DNA of 64,000 bases from NCBI GenBank assembly GCA_020861185.1, contig JAJBSV010000002.1:62001-126000 (forward strand). Reading direction: 5' to 3'. Of the stretch, positions 15,861-24,955 are shown one piece after another. The first letter of the stretch is position 1. Each line of letters opens with the position of its first letter. The DNA comes from Ruminococcus sp. (GTDB lineage Bacteria > Bacillota > Clostridia > Oscillospirales > Ruminococcaceae). The notes beneath the pieces are model-generated. The model was not told where the DNA came from and did no database searches. It saw only the letters and a program-made list of their open reading frames with translations. Made by a program: the position numbers and the translations under genes.

Positions 15861-18731
15861 ATGTCAGAATTATTCCACGGCTTTGCCGAAACGAGAGTCC
15901 GTGAGCTTTCCGAAATCGACGCGAAGCTCCATGAAATGAAGCACGTTAAGTCGAGCACACGACTTATCTGGATTGAGCGCGAGGACGACAACAAGACCTT
16001 TGGCATCGCTTTCAAGACCCTGCCGGAGAACGACACCGGTGTGTTCCACATTCTTGAGCACTCGGTTCTCAACGGTTCCGACCGTTACCCCGTCAAGGAG
16101 CCGTTTGTCGAGCTTCTTAAAAACTCGATGAACACCTTCCTCAACGCCATGACCTATCCCGACAAGACGGTTTATCCCGTTTCGAGTAAGAACAATCAGG
16201 ACTTCATAAACCTTATGAGGGTTTACCTTGATGCCGTTTTCCATCCGCTTATCTACTCCAAGCCGGAGATTTTCTATCAGGAAGGCTGGCACCACGAGTT
16301 TGCCGAGGACGGCACTGTCAGCTACAAGGGCGTTGTCTTCAACGAGATGAAGGGCGCAACTTCCGACCCGGACGACATTCTTGAAGAGGCTGTCATGCAG
16401 GGGCTCTTCCCCGACAATTGCTATAAGCACAATTCGGGCGGCGCACCGGCGAGCATCCCCGACCTCACTTATGAGATGTTCATTGCGAACCACAAGAAGT
16501 ATTACGACCCGTCGAACTCCTATATCTTCATCGACGGCAGTGTTGACATCGACACTACACTCGGCATCATCGACGACGAGTATCTCAGTCACTACGATGC
16601 CGCTCCCGAGATTCCCCCGATTGAGATGCAGAAGCCGATTGACGGCGGCGTTATCGAGTATGAGTATGGTCTCTCACCTTCCGAAGGGTTAGATGGACAT
16701 ACAAGACTTGCCTATGGCAACGTAATCGGAACCTACTACGAGTACGAGAAACAAATCGCTATGGACGTTCTTGCCGAAGTTCTTGCGGGAACAAACCACT
16801 CGCCTCTTAGCAGAGCGATTCTCTCGGAAGGTCTTGCCGAGGACGTTATATTCAGAATCTCCGACGGAATTTTACAGCCTTATGCCGTCATTGAAATAAG
16901 AAATCTCAAGGATGAGAACAAAGACAAGGTCGAGAAGCTTGTCCGTGACACTCTTACCGGCATTGCCGATAACGGCGTTGACCGCGAACAGCTTGAGTCC
17001 TCGATGGCGAACCTTGAATTCAAGCTCCGTGAGAAGAACTACGGACCGAAGGGTCTTGTATTCGGGCTCACCGCTCTTGACACATGGCTCTATGGCGGCG
17101 ACCCGGCGACAAAGCTTGTTGTCGGCGACATGTTCGAAGACTTAAAGAAGAAGGCTGACGAAGGCTACTTTGAGGAACTTATCAGAACCGTTCTTCTTGA
17201 CAACAAGCACACCTGCAAGGTTGTCCTTAAGCCCTCGCACACCTATGCCGAGACCACTGCGGAGAAAGAGAAGGCAAGGCTTTCTAAAGAAGAGGCATCA
17301 TGGACTCCCGAAGAGCGTGAAGCTCTTATCGAAAAGCAGAAGAAACTCGAAGCATGGCAACACAGCGAGGACACGCCCGAGAATCTGGCAACGCTCCCGA
17401 TGCTCAAGCTCTCGGATCTCCCTGACGAGCCGGAGAAGTTCCCGATGGAAGAAACCGAAATCGGCGGCATGAAGGTGCTCCTTCACAAGCTGAATACTTC
17501 CGGAATCGTCTATACAAATCTCTATTTCGACGCTACCGACCTCAGCGAAAAAGAGCTCTCTGCGGCTTCGCTTCTCTGTTCACTCCTCGGCAAGCTCGAT
17601 ACAAAGTCGCACTCAGCCGAAAAGCTCCAGACGCTTCTTAACTTCTATTGCGGAAGCTTCGGTGCAAAGGTTTCGGCTTACCCGAGCGCTGACAATTATG
17701 ACGTCAAGCTTGTCGTTTCCTTCTCGGCTCTTGAGACAAAGCTCGAAGATGCCACAAAGCTCGTCTGCGAGATTCTTTCGGAAACCAAGCTCGATAACGA
17801 GACCTCCGTTATGGAGATTCTCAGGCAGGAGAAGACAGAAGTCTTCCAGAGCATTCTTATGAGAGGAAACTCGGCGGCTCTGGGCAGAGTCAACGCTCAG
17901 ATTTCGCCTGCAGGCGTTGTCGGCGAGTACACCTCCGGTATCAGCTACTACAAGACCCTCGGCGAGTTTGAGGGCGAAGGCTCAGTACTTCTCTCTGCTC
18001 TTGAAAGCGTCAAGAATAAGGTTCTCGGCTCCGACAGAGCTATCGTGAGCATCACCGGAGAGATGGCAAATGCCGCTGAGACGGTTGTTGAGTGCGTTAA
18101 TGCTACGCTTCCGGCTGTCGGAAAGTCCGACGGCAAGGCAGACTTGAAGCCTTTCGGCATCAAGAAGGAGGGCATTGCGGTCCCCACTGAAATCGCTTTC
18201 GCGGCTATGGGAAGCAGTGTTACGGCTCTTGGCGAGAAGGTCACCGGAGAATACAGCGTTGCGGCAAGAATCCTCACCTATGGCTATCTCTGGAACGTAA
18301 TCAGAGTTCAGGGCGGCGCATACGGCACCGGCTTCGTTGTAAGGGATTCGGGATATATCACCTGCCACTCCTATCGTGACCCGAGCGCAAACCGTTCGCT
18401 TGGCTACTTCAAGAAGAGCGGTGAGTTCTTAAGAGACTTCCTTAAGAATAATGACGACCTCACCGGCTTCATCATCGGAAGCGTTTCGGACATGTTCCAG
18501 CTCACCACTCCGAGCATGAAGGGCGTTATCTCCGACAACAGATACTTCACGGGCATCACTCCCGAGCGCGTCAATGAGAAGTACCACGAGCTCATCGGTG
18601 CAACACCCGAGAAGCTCACGGAGCTTTCATACAACATAGATAAAGTCATCTGCGACGGCGGCATTTGCATCGTCGGCTCGAAGAAACAGCTTAACGAATG
18701 CGAAGAGCTCGACAGCGTCGAAACCCTTTAA
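15861..18731 (+). CDS. M16C zinc metallopeptidase (presequence-protease type)
   Basis: A 956-residue inverzincin of the M16C family, which degrades peptides in a clamshell chamber. The inverted zinc motif HxxEH is H63-I-L-E66-H67, with the third ligand Glu expected in the GVVFNEMKG segment. Two homologous halves are visible, each followed by a degenerate M16 domain, and a helical hinge with many Glu/Lys around residues 470-500 (ETTAEKEKARLSKEEASW). No signal peptide, so it is cytoplasmic, probably clearing oligopeptides. The SD AGGAGG lies 8 bases before the ATG. Monocistronic: own promoter and terminator. Confidence 0.9.
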   Translation: MSELFHGFAETRVRELSEIDAKLHEMKHVKSSTRLIWIEREDDNKTFGIAFKTLPENDTGVFHILEHSVLNGSDRYPVKEPFVELLKNSMNTFLNAMTYPDKTVYPVSSKNNQDFINLMRVYLDAVFHPLIYSKPEIFYQEGWHHEFAEDGTVSYKGVVFNEMKGATSDPDDILEEAVMQGLFPDNCYKHNSGGAPASIPDLTYEMFIANHKKYYDPSNSYIFIDGSVDIDTTLGIIDDEYLSHYDAAPEIPPIEMQKPIDGGVIEYEYGLSPSEGLDGHTRLAYGNVIGTYYEYEKQIAMDVLAEVLAGTNHSPLSRAILSEGLAEDVIFRISDGILQPYAVIEIRNLKDENKDKVEKLVRDTLTGIADNGVDREQLESSMANLEFKLREKNYGPKGLVFGLTALDTWLYGGDPATKLVVGDMFEDLKKKADEGYFEELIRTVLLDNKHTCKVVLKPSHTYAETTAEKEKARLSKEEASWTPEEREALIEKQKKLEAWQHSEDTPENLATLPMLKLSDLPDEPEKFPMEETEIGGMKVLLHKLNTSGIVYTNLYFDATDLSEKELSAASLLCSLLGKLDTKSHSAEKLQTLLNFYCGSFGAKVSAYPSADNYDVKLVVSFSALETKLEDATKLVCEILSETKLDNETSVMEILRQEKTEVFQSILMRGNSAALGRVNAQISPAGVVGEYTSGISYYKTLGEFEGEGSVLLSALESVKNKVLGSDRAIVSITGEMANAAETVVECVNATLPAVGKSDGKADLKPFGIKKEGIAVPTEIAFAAMGSSVTALGEKVTGEYSVAARILTYGYLWNVIRVQGGAYGTGFVVRDSGYITCHSYRDPSANRSLGYFKKSGEFLRDFLKNNDDLTGFIIGSVSDMFQLTTPSMKGVISDNRYFTGITPERVNEKYHELIGATPEKLTELSYNIDKVICDGGICIVGSKKQLNECEELDSVETL

Positions 18732-18744
18732 TCCCACATAAAAT

Positions 18745-18775
18745 AAATCAGCCGGTTTGTGCCGGCTGATTTTTT
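18745..18775 (+). terminator. bidirectional terminator between the M16C and NUDIX genes
   Basis: AAATCAGCCGG (18745-18755) pairs with CCGGCTGATTT (18762-18772), followed by T-run; the A-rich 5' flank serves the opposite strand. Confidence 0.8.
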
Positions 18776-19301
18776 ATGCTAATTCGTCCATTATTTCTTT
18801 GGCATACCTGAGAATCGGGAGCTCTCTTGCGGAGACAAGCCGCCCGAGCTTGTGCGATTCAGCTTTCTCGTACTCGCTGACCGCTTCATCAAAAGTAAGC
18901 TTTACGGTGGTGAGATGGAAGTCGTTTATCTCGTCGGGCATGAGGTGCTTTTCGCCGAAGGATGTTATCTTACAGAGAAAGTAGTTATTGATATTGTGGC
19001 GGTGAATCAGATTATAGTAGTCGCTGACTGTGTCGAGCTTGCAGATTATCTCGACTGTCACGCCGAGCTCTTCATTCAGTTCGCGCTTGATGGCTTCTTC
19101 CAAGTCTTCTCCCGACTCCACTCCTCCGCCGGAGGTTTCTATGTATGAGCACTTACCAAAGGCATCGTCACGATGCGTGTTTACGAAATAGAATTTGCCC
19201 TCATCGTCAAAGACTATTGCCCGGGCAATATTGCGGTCGTGGTCGGTGTAGGTATATTCCCACTCGGTGTCCCGGAGCTCGATATTCAGGGGTTCGTGCA
19301 T
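18774..19301 (-). CDS. NUDIX hydrolase
   Basis: A 175-residue protein with a full Nudix box, GGGVESGEDLEEAIKRELNE followed by ELGV (Gx5Ex7REUxEExGU), around residues 57-79. These enzymes hydrolyse nucleoside-diphosphate-linked compounds; the substrate here is unknown. Start 19301 (MHEPLNIELRD) has an AAGAGAA SD; the frame continues 67 codons upstream but those residues are a shadow of the preceding membrane-protein gene. It overlaps that gene by 16 bases. Confidence 0.85.
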   Translation of the reverse strand: MHEPLNIELRDTEWEYTYTDHDRNIARAIVFDDEGKFYFVNTHRDDAFGKCSYIETSGGGVESGEDLEEAIKRELNEELGVTVEIICKLDTVSDYYNLIHRHNINNYFLCKITSFGEKHLMPDEINDFHLTTVKLTFDEAVSEYEKAESHKLGRLVSARELPILRYAKEIMDELA

Positions 19302-19735
19302 TTCATTCTCTTCTTTCTTGTGTGTTTTCTGACCAAAGTCCCGATTCCGAGACCGGTGAGGGAGATTATAGCACCGATGAGCCACAATGTCAAGCTCAGG
19401 GAGTGGAAATTGCCGAAAGCAAAAGTGTTGGCGAACTTGAAGGTGGCGTATTCGGCGAGGGTGTACATTACGCCGAAGATGACTGTCGACAGCCATTTCC
19501 ATTTGCCCCAGTAGTCGTTAATGCTGATGAGAATCGAGAGTACAAAAGTGGTGATTGGCAGGACGAAGTAAAAAATAAGCAAAGAATTGCCCATAGCATC
19601 CGAGCCATCTGCTACGCACCAGAAGAGTATCATTGCGATTGCATATATTATGAGATACGTTGCGATGATTATCAGCTTGCCGATATTTCGCTTGCTTCTT
19701 ACGGTGTCGGTGCTTTCTTCGAGGTATTTGGTCAT
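19286..19735 (-). CDS. small four-helix membrane protein
   Basis: A 149-residue protein with four predicted membrane helices (about residues 20-40, 50-70, 82-100 and 110-132), a short basic tail (RKHTRKKRMK) and no recognised catalytic motif. GGGGAC lies 7 bases before the ATG. Cotranscribed with the NUDIX gene. Function unknown. Confidence 0.7.
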   Translation of the reverse strand: MTKYLEESTDTVRSKRNIGKLIIIATYLIIYAIAMILFWCVADGSDAMGNSLLIFYFVLPITTFVLSILISINDYWGKWKWLSTVIFGVMYTLAEYATFKFANTFAFGNFHSLSLTLWLIGAIISLTGLGIGTLVRKHTRKKRMKCTNP

Positions 19736-19773
19736 TGGTACGTCCCCTTACTGAGTTAAAACGTATTTAACTG

Positions 19774-19801
19774 AAAAAAGCACCTATTCAGGTGCTTTTT
19801 T
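19774..19801 (-). terminator. terminator after the tRNA pair
   Basis: GCACCT (19780-19785) pairs with AGGTGC (19790-19795) with a 4-base loop, flanked by A6 and T6, so it works on both strands. Confidence 0.8.
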
Positions 19802-19803
19802 CA

Positions 19804-19880
19804 TGGCGCGTCCTACAGGATTCGAACCTGTGGCCTACGGCTTAGAAGGCAGTTGCTCTATCCAGCTGAGCTAAGGACGC
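19804..19880 (-). tRNA. tRNA-Arg (anticodon TCT)
   Basis: Cloverleaf on the minus strand: acceptor GCGTCCT/AGGACGC, D arm AGCTCAGCTGGATAGAGC, anticodon loop CTTCTAA, T arm ACAGG-TTCGAAT-CCTGT, encoded GCCA 3' end. Reads AGA. The anticodon stem ACTGC/GCCGT has a T-C mismatch at the middle pair (29-41). Confidence 0.95.
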
Positions 19881-19888
19881 ATAAAAAA

Positions 19889-19962
<74 letters not shown>

Positions 19963-19981
19963 AGGTTATCCATTGCCGAGA

Positions 19982-20764
19982 TCACTTCTCAGCAACGAAC
20001 GATATTATAGCATAAGAAAAGGCAAATGTCAAGCGTTTTCTTCGGGATTTTTTCAAATTCAGACGTCCTCTTTTTTTGCGCCTTAGCTTGTCGATTATTT
20101 TGTCCTTGAAGATTATCCCCACCAGTCCCAGAACCGCCACAACTGCGAACAATATAATCGCCGCGATAAGGTTGCCGTCGCTAAGGCTGGCGCCGAAAAC
20201 AGTCGAGAGGATTATCGCCGGAATCCTTGCGAGCATCGAAAGGAATAAAAACCTCGAAGGCTTGATTTTCGTCAAAGGCACGATATAGGTCAGGGCATCC
20301 TTTGGCATGCCCGGAATCAGGAAAAGGATGAAGACGGTCGCCTCAAGCTTCTTATCGTCGTTTAAGAATTCGAACCGCTTGATGCCCTTACCATCGACGA
20401 AGGCTTCAACCACCGGCATGCCGAATTTTCTCACGGTCATGAATACAACAACTGAACCCAAGAATACTCCCAAGAAGCATAGAACCGTTCCCCAGAAGTT
20501 TCCGAAGAGAACTCCGCCGAGGATCTGGATAACTCCGCCCGGGATGAGGGCGACGACGACCTGGAGCATCTGCAAAAGAAGGTAAACAATAACGCCCAGG
20601 ACGACATTGCGGTCAACTATAGCCTGAAGGGCTTCCCTGCCCTCGTCAGTTGAAAGCAATTTCACAAACGGGATTCCGGCTATCGTCAGACTCACCATAA
20701 CTATGACGAGTATGACAACAGCCGCGATTTTAATTGCCTTTTTGTTTTGGAAGATGTTTTTCAT
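19982..20764 (-). CDS. TVP38/TMEM64 (DedA-like VTT domain) membrane protein
   Basis: A 260-residue inner-membrane protein with the VTT-domain signature: PGGVIQILGGVLFGNFWGT, then GVFLGSVVVFMTVRKFG, and LFLIPGMPKDALTYIVPLT, which forms the re-entrant loops of this family. The C-terminus is strongly basic (KLRRKKRGR, KKSRRKR). The superfamily is linked to lipid scrambling or undecaprenyl-phosphate and phospholipid transport; the substrate here is not known. Last protein gene of the long pncB-linked train. Confidence 0.85.
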   Translation of the reverse strand: MKNIFQNKKAIKIAAVVILVIVMVSLTIAGIPFVKLLSTDEGREALQAIVDRNVVLGVIVYLLLQMLQVVVALIPGGVIQILGGVLFGNFWGTVLCFLGVFLGSVVVFMTVRKFGMPVVEAFVDGKGIKRFEFLNDDKKLEATVFILFLIPGMPKDALTYIVPLTKIKPSRFLFLSMLARIPAIILSTVFGASLSDGNLIAAIILFAVVAVLGLVGIIFKDKIIDKLRRKKRGRLNLKKSRRKRLTFAFSYAIISFVAEK

Positions 20765-20772
20765 AGAAAATC

Positions 20773-21315
20773 CTACCGCCGTTTTCCGTGTCCGAAAAGC
20801 TTGTGCCGAAGCTTCTTCTCATAGATATAGAGAAGCCGGTCAAGGAGTATATCGAACATCGCAAATACAACATTACCCACTGCCAGCAACAGAATCCAGA
20901 ACCACGAAAGCTCACCCATCATGTCCGTTTCGGTGATGCCGAAGACGAATATAATTATCAGATACGCAAGAATCATTGCAATATTGAAGGTCGCGAACTT
21001 GAGAAGAGTTTTCAGGACCTTCGGCTTTAGCTTCTGTATGTATACCCGAAGTATCGGATAGTAGCCGAAGAACATGACGAACATCATTGCCGCTTCCTTG
21101 TCAGGGCACATGAACAGTGAAAGGACAGACACCCCGACATAGGCGCAAATGCTTGTTTTCAAGCCGCATTCGGTATAGAGGATATACATGAGTATTGAGC
21201 ATATCATCGGGAAAACATACAGGAATACCGGAAGAAATCCGACCGAGAATTCAAGTACAAGGCAGAGTGCCGAAACTATCCCGCCGAATGCGACGTTGAA
21301 GGCTGTCTTTCTCAT
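20773..21315 (-). CDS. ECF S-component-like membrane protein, possible niacin transporter
   Basis: A 180-residue protein with five or six hydrophobic helices. The N-terminus (RKTAFNVAFGGIVSALCLVLE) follows the pattern of S-components of energy-coupling-factor vitamin transporters. Its ATG overlaps the stop of pncB by 4 bases (ATGA), so the two are translationally coupled; niacin S-components (NiaX/NiaP-type) are often found next to pncB. That role is inferred from position and topology only. The Lys/Arg-rich C-terminus (KLRHKLFGHGKRR) lies in the cytoplasm. Confidence 0.6.
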   Translation of the reverse strand: MRKTAFNVAFGGIVSALCLVLEFSVGFLPVFLYVFPMICSILMYILYTECGLKTSICAYVGVSVLSLFMCPDKEAAMMFVMFFGYYPILRVYIQKLKPKVLKTLLKFATFNIAMILAYLIIIFVFGITETDMMGELSWFWILLLAVGNVVFAMFDILLDRLLYIYEKKLRHKLFGHGKRR

Positions 21316-22766
21316 TTCGAGAAGTGGTGCGAGTGCTCGTTAAGAAGCTCCTGCTTGATATCCCAGAGCTTCTGCGAAAGGTCGACATAGTGGACATGCG
21401 GGTTTTCAAATCTGAGAACGGAATCCCACATTGTGGCGATTTCGCGGATGCAATGGTTTCTGCTCTCACTCAAAGTCGGCATGTTGTAAACGCACTCGCC
21501 ATTCTTGAAGATTGGCACAAGAAGCTCACGGGCGGTGTAGTTCTCGAGAGTTCTGCGCTTCCATGTGTAATCTGGGTCGAAGATTTCGAGTGGCTCCATG
21601 TCGTTGACCGTCTCGTCATGCAGGCAGAGATAATCCGCAATCGCCTTGCCGTTTTCGTTGTCATAGAGACGATAAAGCTTCTTGAAGTGAGGAGTCGTAA
21701 TCTTCTGGACGTTTTCGGAAATCTTAATCTTCGGGATGACGTTGCCGTTCTCGTCTTCAAATGCGACGAGCTTATATACGCCATCAAGGACGGACGAAGG
21801 CTTCGAGGTGATGAGTCTTTCGCCGACTCCGAAGGAATCGACCTTTGCTCCCTGCAAAAGCATATCACGGATGAGATACTCATCGAGGGAGTTCGAAGCT
21901 GTAATCTTGCAGTCGGAATAGCCGGCATCGTCGAGCATCTTTCTCGCTTTCTGAGAAAGATAGGTTATATCTCCCGAGTCGATTCTTATGCCCTTGGGAC
22001 GCTTGCCGAGGGGCTTGAGAACCTCATCGAATGCCTTGATTGCGTTCGGGACACCGCTCTTGAGGACGTTGTAGGTGTCAACAAGGAGGGTTGCGTTATC
22101 GGGATAAACCTCGCAATAAGCCTTAAAGGCTTCGTACTCGGTGTCAAACATCTGAACCCACGAGTGAGCCATGGTTCCCGTTGCCGGGACGCCGAATTCT
22201 TCGTCTGTAAGAGCGCAAGCGGTTGCCGCCGCTCCTCCGATGTAGGCGGCCCTTGCTCCGAGGACTGCCGCATCGGGACCGTGAGCCCTGCGTGAGCCGA
22301 ACTCGGCTATTACTCTGCCCTCGGCGGCACGGACGATTCTGTTCGCCTTGGTAGCAATAAGCGACTGATGGTTGATTGTGAGGAGCAAAAACGTCTCAAG
22401 AAGCTGAGCCTGAATTGCGGGAGCCCTGATTGTCATCATCGGTTCGTTCGGGAAGACCACTGTGCCCTCGGGAACCGCCCAGACATCGCCGGTGAACTTG
22501 AAGCTCTTCAAGTACTCCAAAAAGTCTTCGGAAAACTGGTTCTTGGATCTGAGATATTCGATATCCTTATCGTCAAAGTGCAGGTTCTTTATGTAGTCGA
22601 TTGCCTGCTCGAGTCCAGCCGCGATGACATAGCCGCCGTCACCGGGAACTCTTCTGTAGAAGAGGTCGAAATAGCAGACTCTGTCCATCAGCCCTTTCTG
22701 AAAGTAGCCGTTGCCCATTGTCAGCTCATAGTAGTCAAAAAGCATTGTGTAATTTACGTTGTTCAT
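21312..22766 (-). CDS. pncB: nicotinate phosphoribosyltransferase
   Basis: A 484-residue enzyme that converts nicotinic acid and PRPP to nicotinate mononucleotide in the Preiss-Handler salvage route to NAD. Visible marks: N-terminal MLFDYYELTMGNGYF, FDLFYRRVPGDGGY, EFGSRRAHGPDAA (phosphoribosyl-binding), GTMAHSWVQM and RIDSGDITYLS. Length fits the longer Firmicute form. Its ATG overlaps the rluB stop by 4 bases and its stop overlaps the start of the S-component-like gene, so three genes are tightly coupled. Confidence 0.95.
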   Translation of the reverse strand: MNNVNYTMLFDYYELTMGNGYFQKGLMDRVCYFDLFYRRVPGDGGYVIAAGLEQAIDYIKNLHFDDKDIEYLRSKNQFSEDFLEYLKSFKFTGDVWAVPEGTVVFPNEPMMTIRAPAIQAQLLETFLLLTINHQSLIATKANRIVRAAEGRVIAEFGSRRAHGPDAAVLGARAAYIGGAAATACALTDEEFGVPATGTMAHSWVQMFDTEYEAFKAYCEVYPDNATLLVDTYNVLKSGVPNAIKAFDEVLKPLGKRPKGIRIDSGDITYLSQKARKMLDDAGYSDCKITASNSLDEYLIRDMLLQGAKVDSFGVGERLITSKPSSVLDGVYKLVAFEDENGNVIPKIKISENVQKITTPHFKKLYRLYDNENGKAIADYLCLHDETVNDMEPLEIFDPDYTWKRRTLENYTARELLVPIFKNGECVYNMPTLSESRNHCIREIATMWDSVLRFENPHVHYVDLSQKLWDIKQELLNEHSHHFSK

Positions 22767-23536
22767 TTTCTCTTGCCTCGATTGTTTTTATTTTGGGAAG
22801 ATGCGCTTCCCTTTTGAATAGCATTTCTTAATGCAGTAAGCTCCGCCGATGTCAACTCCCGATAGTCACCCGGCTTCAGCATTCCAAGCTTTATAGGTCC
22901 TACAGCGGTTCTCTTGAGTCTTGCAACCTCGAGACCTACTGCGTTGCACATACGCCTTATCTGGCGGTTTCTACCCTCACGGATGGTTATCTGGAGGACC
23001 ACCCTGCCCTCTTCCTTCGTGAGCACGAGAACGGTTGCCGGAAGAGTTTTTTTGCCGTCATCGAGGACTACGCCCTCGGAGAGCTCGACAAGCTGTTCCT
23101 CGGTGATGTCCGGTCTGACCGTTACCCGATATGTTTTTGAGATGTGACAGCTCGGGTGCATGATGGCGTTTGCCATTGCGCCGTCGTTTGTGAAGAGGAG
23201 AAGCCCTTCGGAATTCATGTCGAGCCTGCCGATGGGATATACTCTTTCTTCAACACCCTCAAGAAGCTCCGTTACGCATCTTCTGCCCCTGTCGTCGCTC
23301 ATAGTCGTGACATATCCTCGGGGCTTATTGAGCATGATATAGACGTTATTTTTCTTCTCGTCTGTGGGAAGATTGATGCCGTCTATGCTGATTATATCCT
23401 TTTTAGGGTCTGCTTTGTCGCCAAGCTTGCAGGGTCTGCCGTTCACCTTGACTCTGCCCTCGGAAATCATTGCCTCTGCTTTCCTTCGGGAGGTGACTCC
23501 GCAGTCGGAGATGATTTTCTGTATTCTTTCCGTCAT
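22763..23536 (-). CDS. rluB: 23S rRNA pseudouridine synthase RluB-type
   Basis: A 257-residue enzyme: S4 RNA-binding domain at residues 3-60 (ERIQKIISDCGVTSRRKAE) and RsuA/RluB catalytic domain with the Asp motif GRLDMNSEGLLLFTNDG. In B. subtilis RluB modifies 23S rRNA position 2633 (E. coli 2605). The basic, low-complexity C-terminus (SSQNKNNRGKRK) is typical. Overlaps pncB by 4 bases. Confidence 0.92.
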   Translation of the reverse strand: MTERIQKIISDCGVTSRRKAEAMISEGRVKVNGRPCKLGDKADPKKDIISIDGINLPTDEKKNNVYIMLNKPRGYVTTMSDDRGRRCVTELLEGVEERVYPIGRLDMNSEGLLLFTNDGAMANAIMHPSCHISKTYRVTVRPDITEEQLVELSEGVVLDDGKKTLPATVLVLTKEEGRVVLQITIREGRNRQIRRMCNAVGLEVARLKRTAVGPIKLGMLKPGDYRELTSAELTALRNAIQKGSASSQNKNNRGKRK

Positions 23537-23563
23537 TATATCACCGTCATATTTTTGTATATT

Positions 23564-24451
23564 TCAGCCGATATGCGTTACTGCTCCTACCATTGAGAAG
23601 CAGTAATCATAAAGGTTTGTGTGGTCATACCAGTCGTTTGGGTCACTCAGTGTCACGCAGATAAGCGTTACTCCATCACGCTCGCACGCGGAAACAAGGC
23701 ATCTTCCCGCCTTATCGGTAAAGCCTGTCTTCACACCTATAACGCCGTCGCAGGAGCTAAGGAGCTTATTCGAATTTGAAAGCCAGAAGCTCTCACCATC
23801 GCCGAACTCGAGGCAGATGGATTTCGTCCCGCAGATTTCTCTGAATGTTTCGTTCGAGAGTGCCAGACGCGTCAAATTCGCCATATCGAGAGCAGTCGAA
23901 TAGTGCTCGTCGGTATAGTCATCAAGTCCCGATGGCGTGACAAAGTGGGTATTCGTCAGCCCGAAGTTTTCGGCTTTTTCGTTCATAAAGTCGACAAAGT
24001 CTTCAATGCTCCCCGCGACCGCTACTGCGGCGGCATTTGCGGCATCGTTGCCGCTCGGGAGCATCATACCATACGAGAGTATCCGCTTTGTGACTATCTT
24101 GCCCTCACTTAGCCCCATCGACGAGCCTTCGACCTTGATAGCCTCGCTGTCGACTGTGAACCAATCGTCGATGTCGCCCGATTCGAGGGTCAGAAGGGTT
24201 GTCATTATCTTCGTTGTGCTTGCCATCGGTAACTCAAGCTCGGCGTTTTTCTCATAGAGAACCCTGCCGGTTTCATACTCCAGAACCACCGCCGCCCTTG
24301 CCGCTATCTGGGGCTCGGAGCGCACGGACGCCGACAGGACGTCTGAGCTCGCCTGTGACGAGGCGCTACGCGACCTTATGCAGATGCAGGATGCCATCAC
24401 GACAAGACATATCATGCAGACGGCAACCCGCTTGATTGTATATTTATCCAT
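23564..24451 (-). CDS. serine-type D-Ala-D-Ala carboxypeptidase (DacF/S11)
   Basis: A 295-residue penicillin-binding protein of the S11 family that trims the last D-Ala of peptidoglycan stems. Signal peptide or anchor at residues 5-25, then the three active-site motifs in order: STTK (SxxK), SGN (SxN) and KTG. The family's C-terminal beta domain (PBP5_C) and amphipathic anchor are missing; the protein ends soon after the catalytic domain. Start 24451 gives the signal peptide; the 12-codon extension begins with TTG without an SD. Placement next to ytfJ suggests a sporulation role like DacF, but this is inference. Confidence 0.88.
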   Translation of the reverse strand: MDKYTIKRVAVCMICLVVMASCICIRSRSASSQASSDVLSASVRSEPQIAARAAVVLEYETGRVLYEKNAELELPMASTTKIMTTLLTLESGDIDDWFTVDSEAIKVEGSSMGLSEGKIVTKRILSYGMMLPSGNDAANAAAVAVAGSIEDFVDFMNEKAENFGLTNTHFVTPSGLDDYTDEHYSTALDMANLTRLALSNETFREICGTKSICLEFGDGESFWLSNSNKLLSSCDGVIGVKTGFTDKAGRCLVSACERDGVTLICVTLSDPNDWYDHTNLYDYCFSMVGAVTHIG

Positions 24452-24526
24452 AAACTTTTTCGTATTCCTTTCCGGTTGCGAAAGCAACTGTTTGAGTACG
24501 ATTAGTTTGTGGACAAGGGGCTCGTT

Positions 24527-24955
24527 TTATTCGCCCGTTTCCTCATCTTCGTTGGTGTCTTCGTAAACAACTTCCATCTTATTATGCTTGTCTAAGAAGC
24601 TGACGACCTTGTCGATGACGTCGGGGATTGTGGCGAGCGCCGCATTCTCCTTGGGAGCGTTGACGGTGAGTTGTAAGAGCTTTGTAGAGCCGTCGGGAGC
24701 GATTGTGATGAATGCAAGAGGCGTAACGGTTACACCGCCGCCCATTCCGCCGCCGAAGAGGTCCTTTTCGCTCTTGGCGGGAATATCGGAGCCGCCGGAG
24801 CCGAAGCCAACTGAGACCTTGGAAACGGGGATAATCGTGGTACCGTTCGGAACGGTTATCGGATTACCGACAACGGTGTCGACGTCAACGACCTCCTTGA
24901 TCTTCTCGATTGCGGTCTGGACGAGACCTTCAAGATTGCTTTTCTTTTCGTTCAT
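24527..24955 (-). CDS. ytfJ: spore protein YtfJ (GerW family)
   Basis: A 142-residue protein with the GerW/YtfJ family layout: N-terminal helix with IKEVVDVDTVVG, GNPITVPNGTTIIPVSKVS, a Gly-rich stretch (GFGSGGSD and FGGGMGGGV) and a C-terminal acidic tail. In Bacillus YtfJ is a forespore protein required for lysozyme-linked germination effects. Its start overlaps the stop of the DUF2953 gene by 4 bases; that pairing is common in Clostridia and Bacilli. Confidence 0.92.
   Translation of the reverse strand: MNEKKSNLEGLVQTAIEKIKEVVDVDTVVGNPITVPNGTTIIPVSKVSVGFGSGGSDIPAKSEKDLFGGGMGGGVTVTPLAFITIAPDGSTKLLQLTVNAPKENAALATIPDVIDKVVSFLDKHNKMEVVYEDTNEDEETGE

Noticed and set aside
21324-22295. 323-codon plus-strand open frame opposite pncB
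   Set aside because: Shadow of pncB; no start signal.
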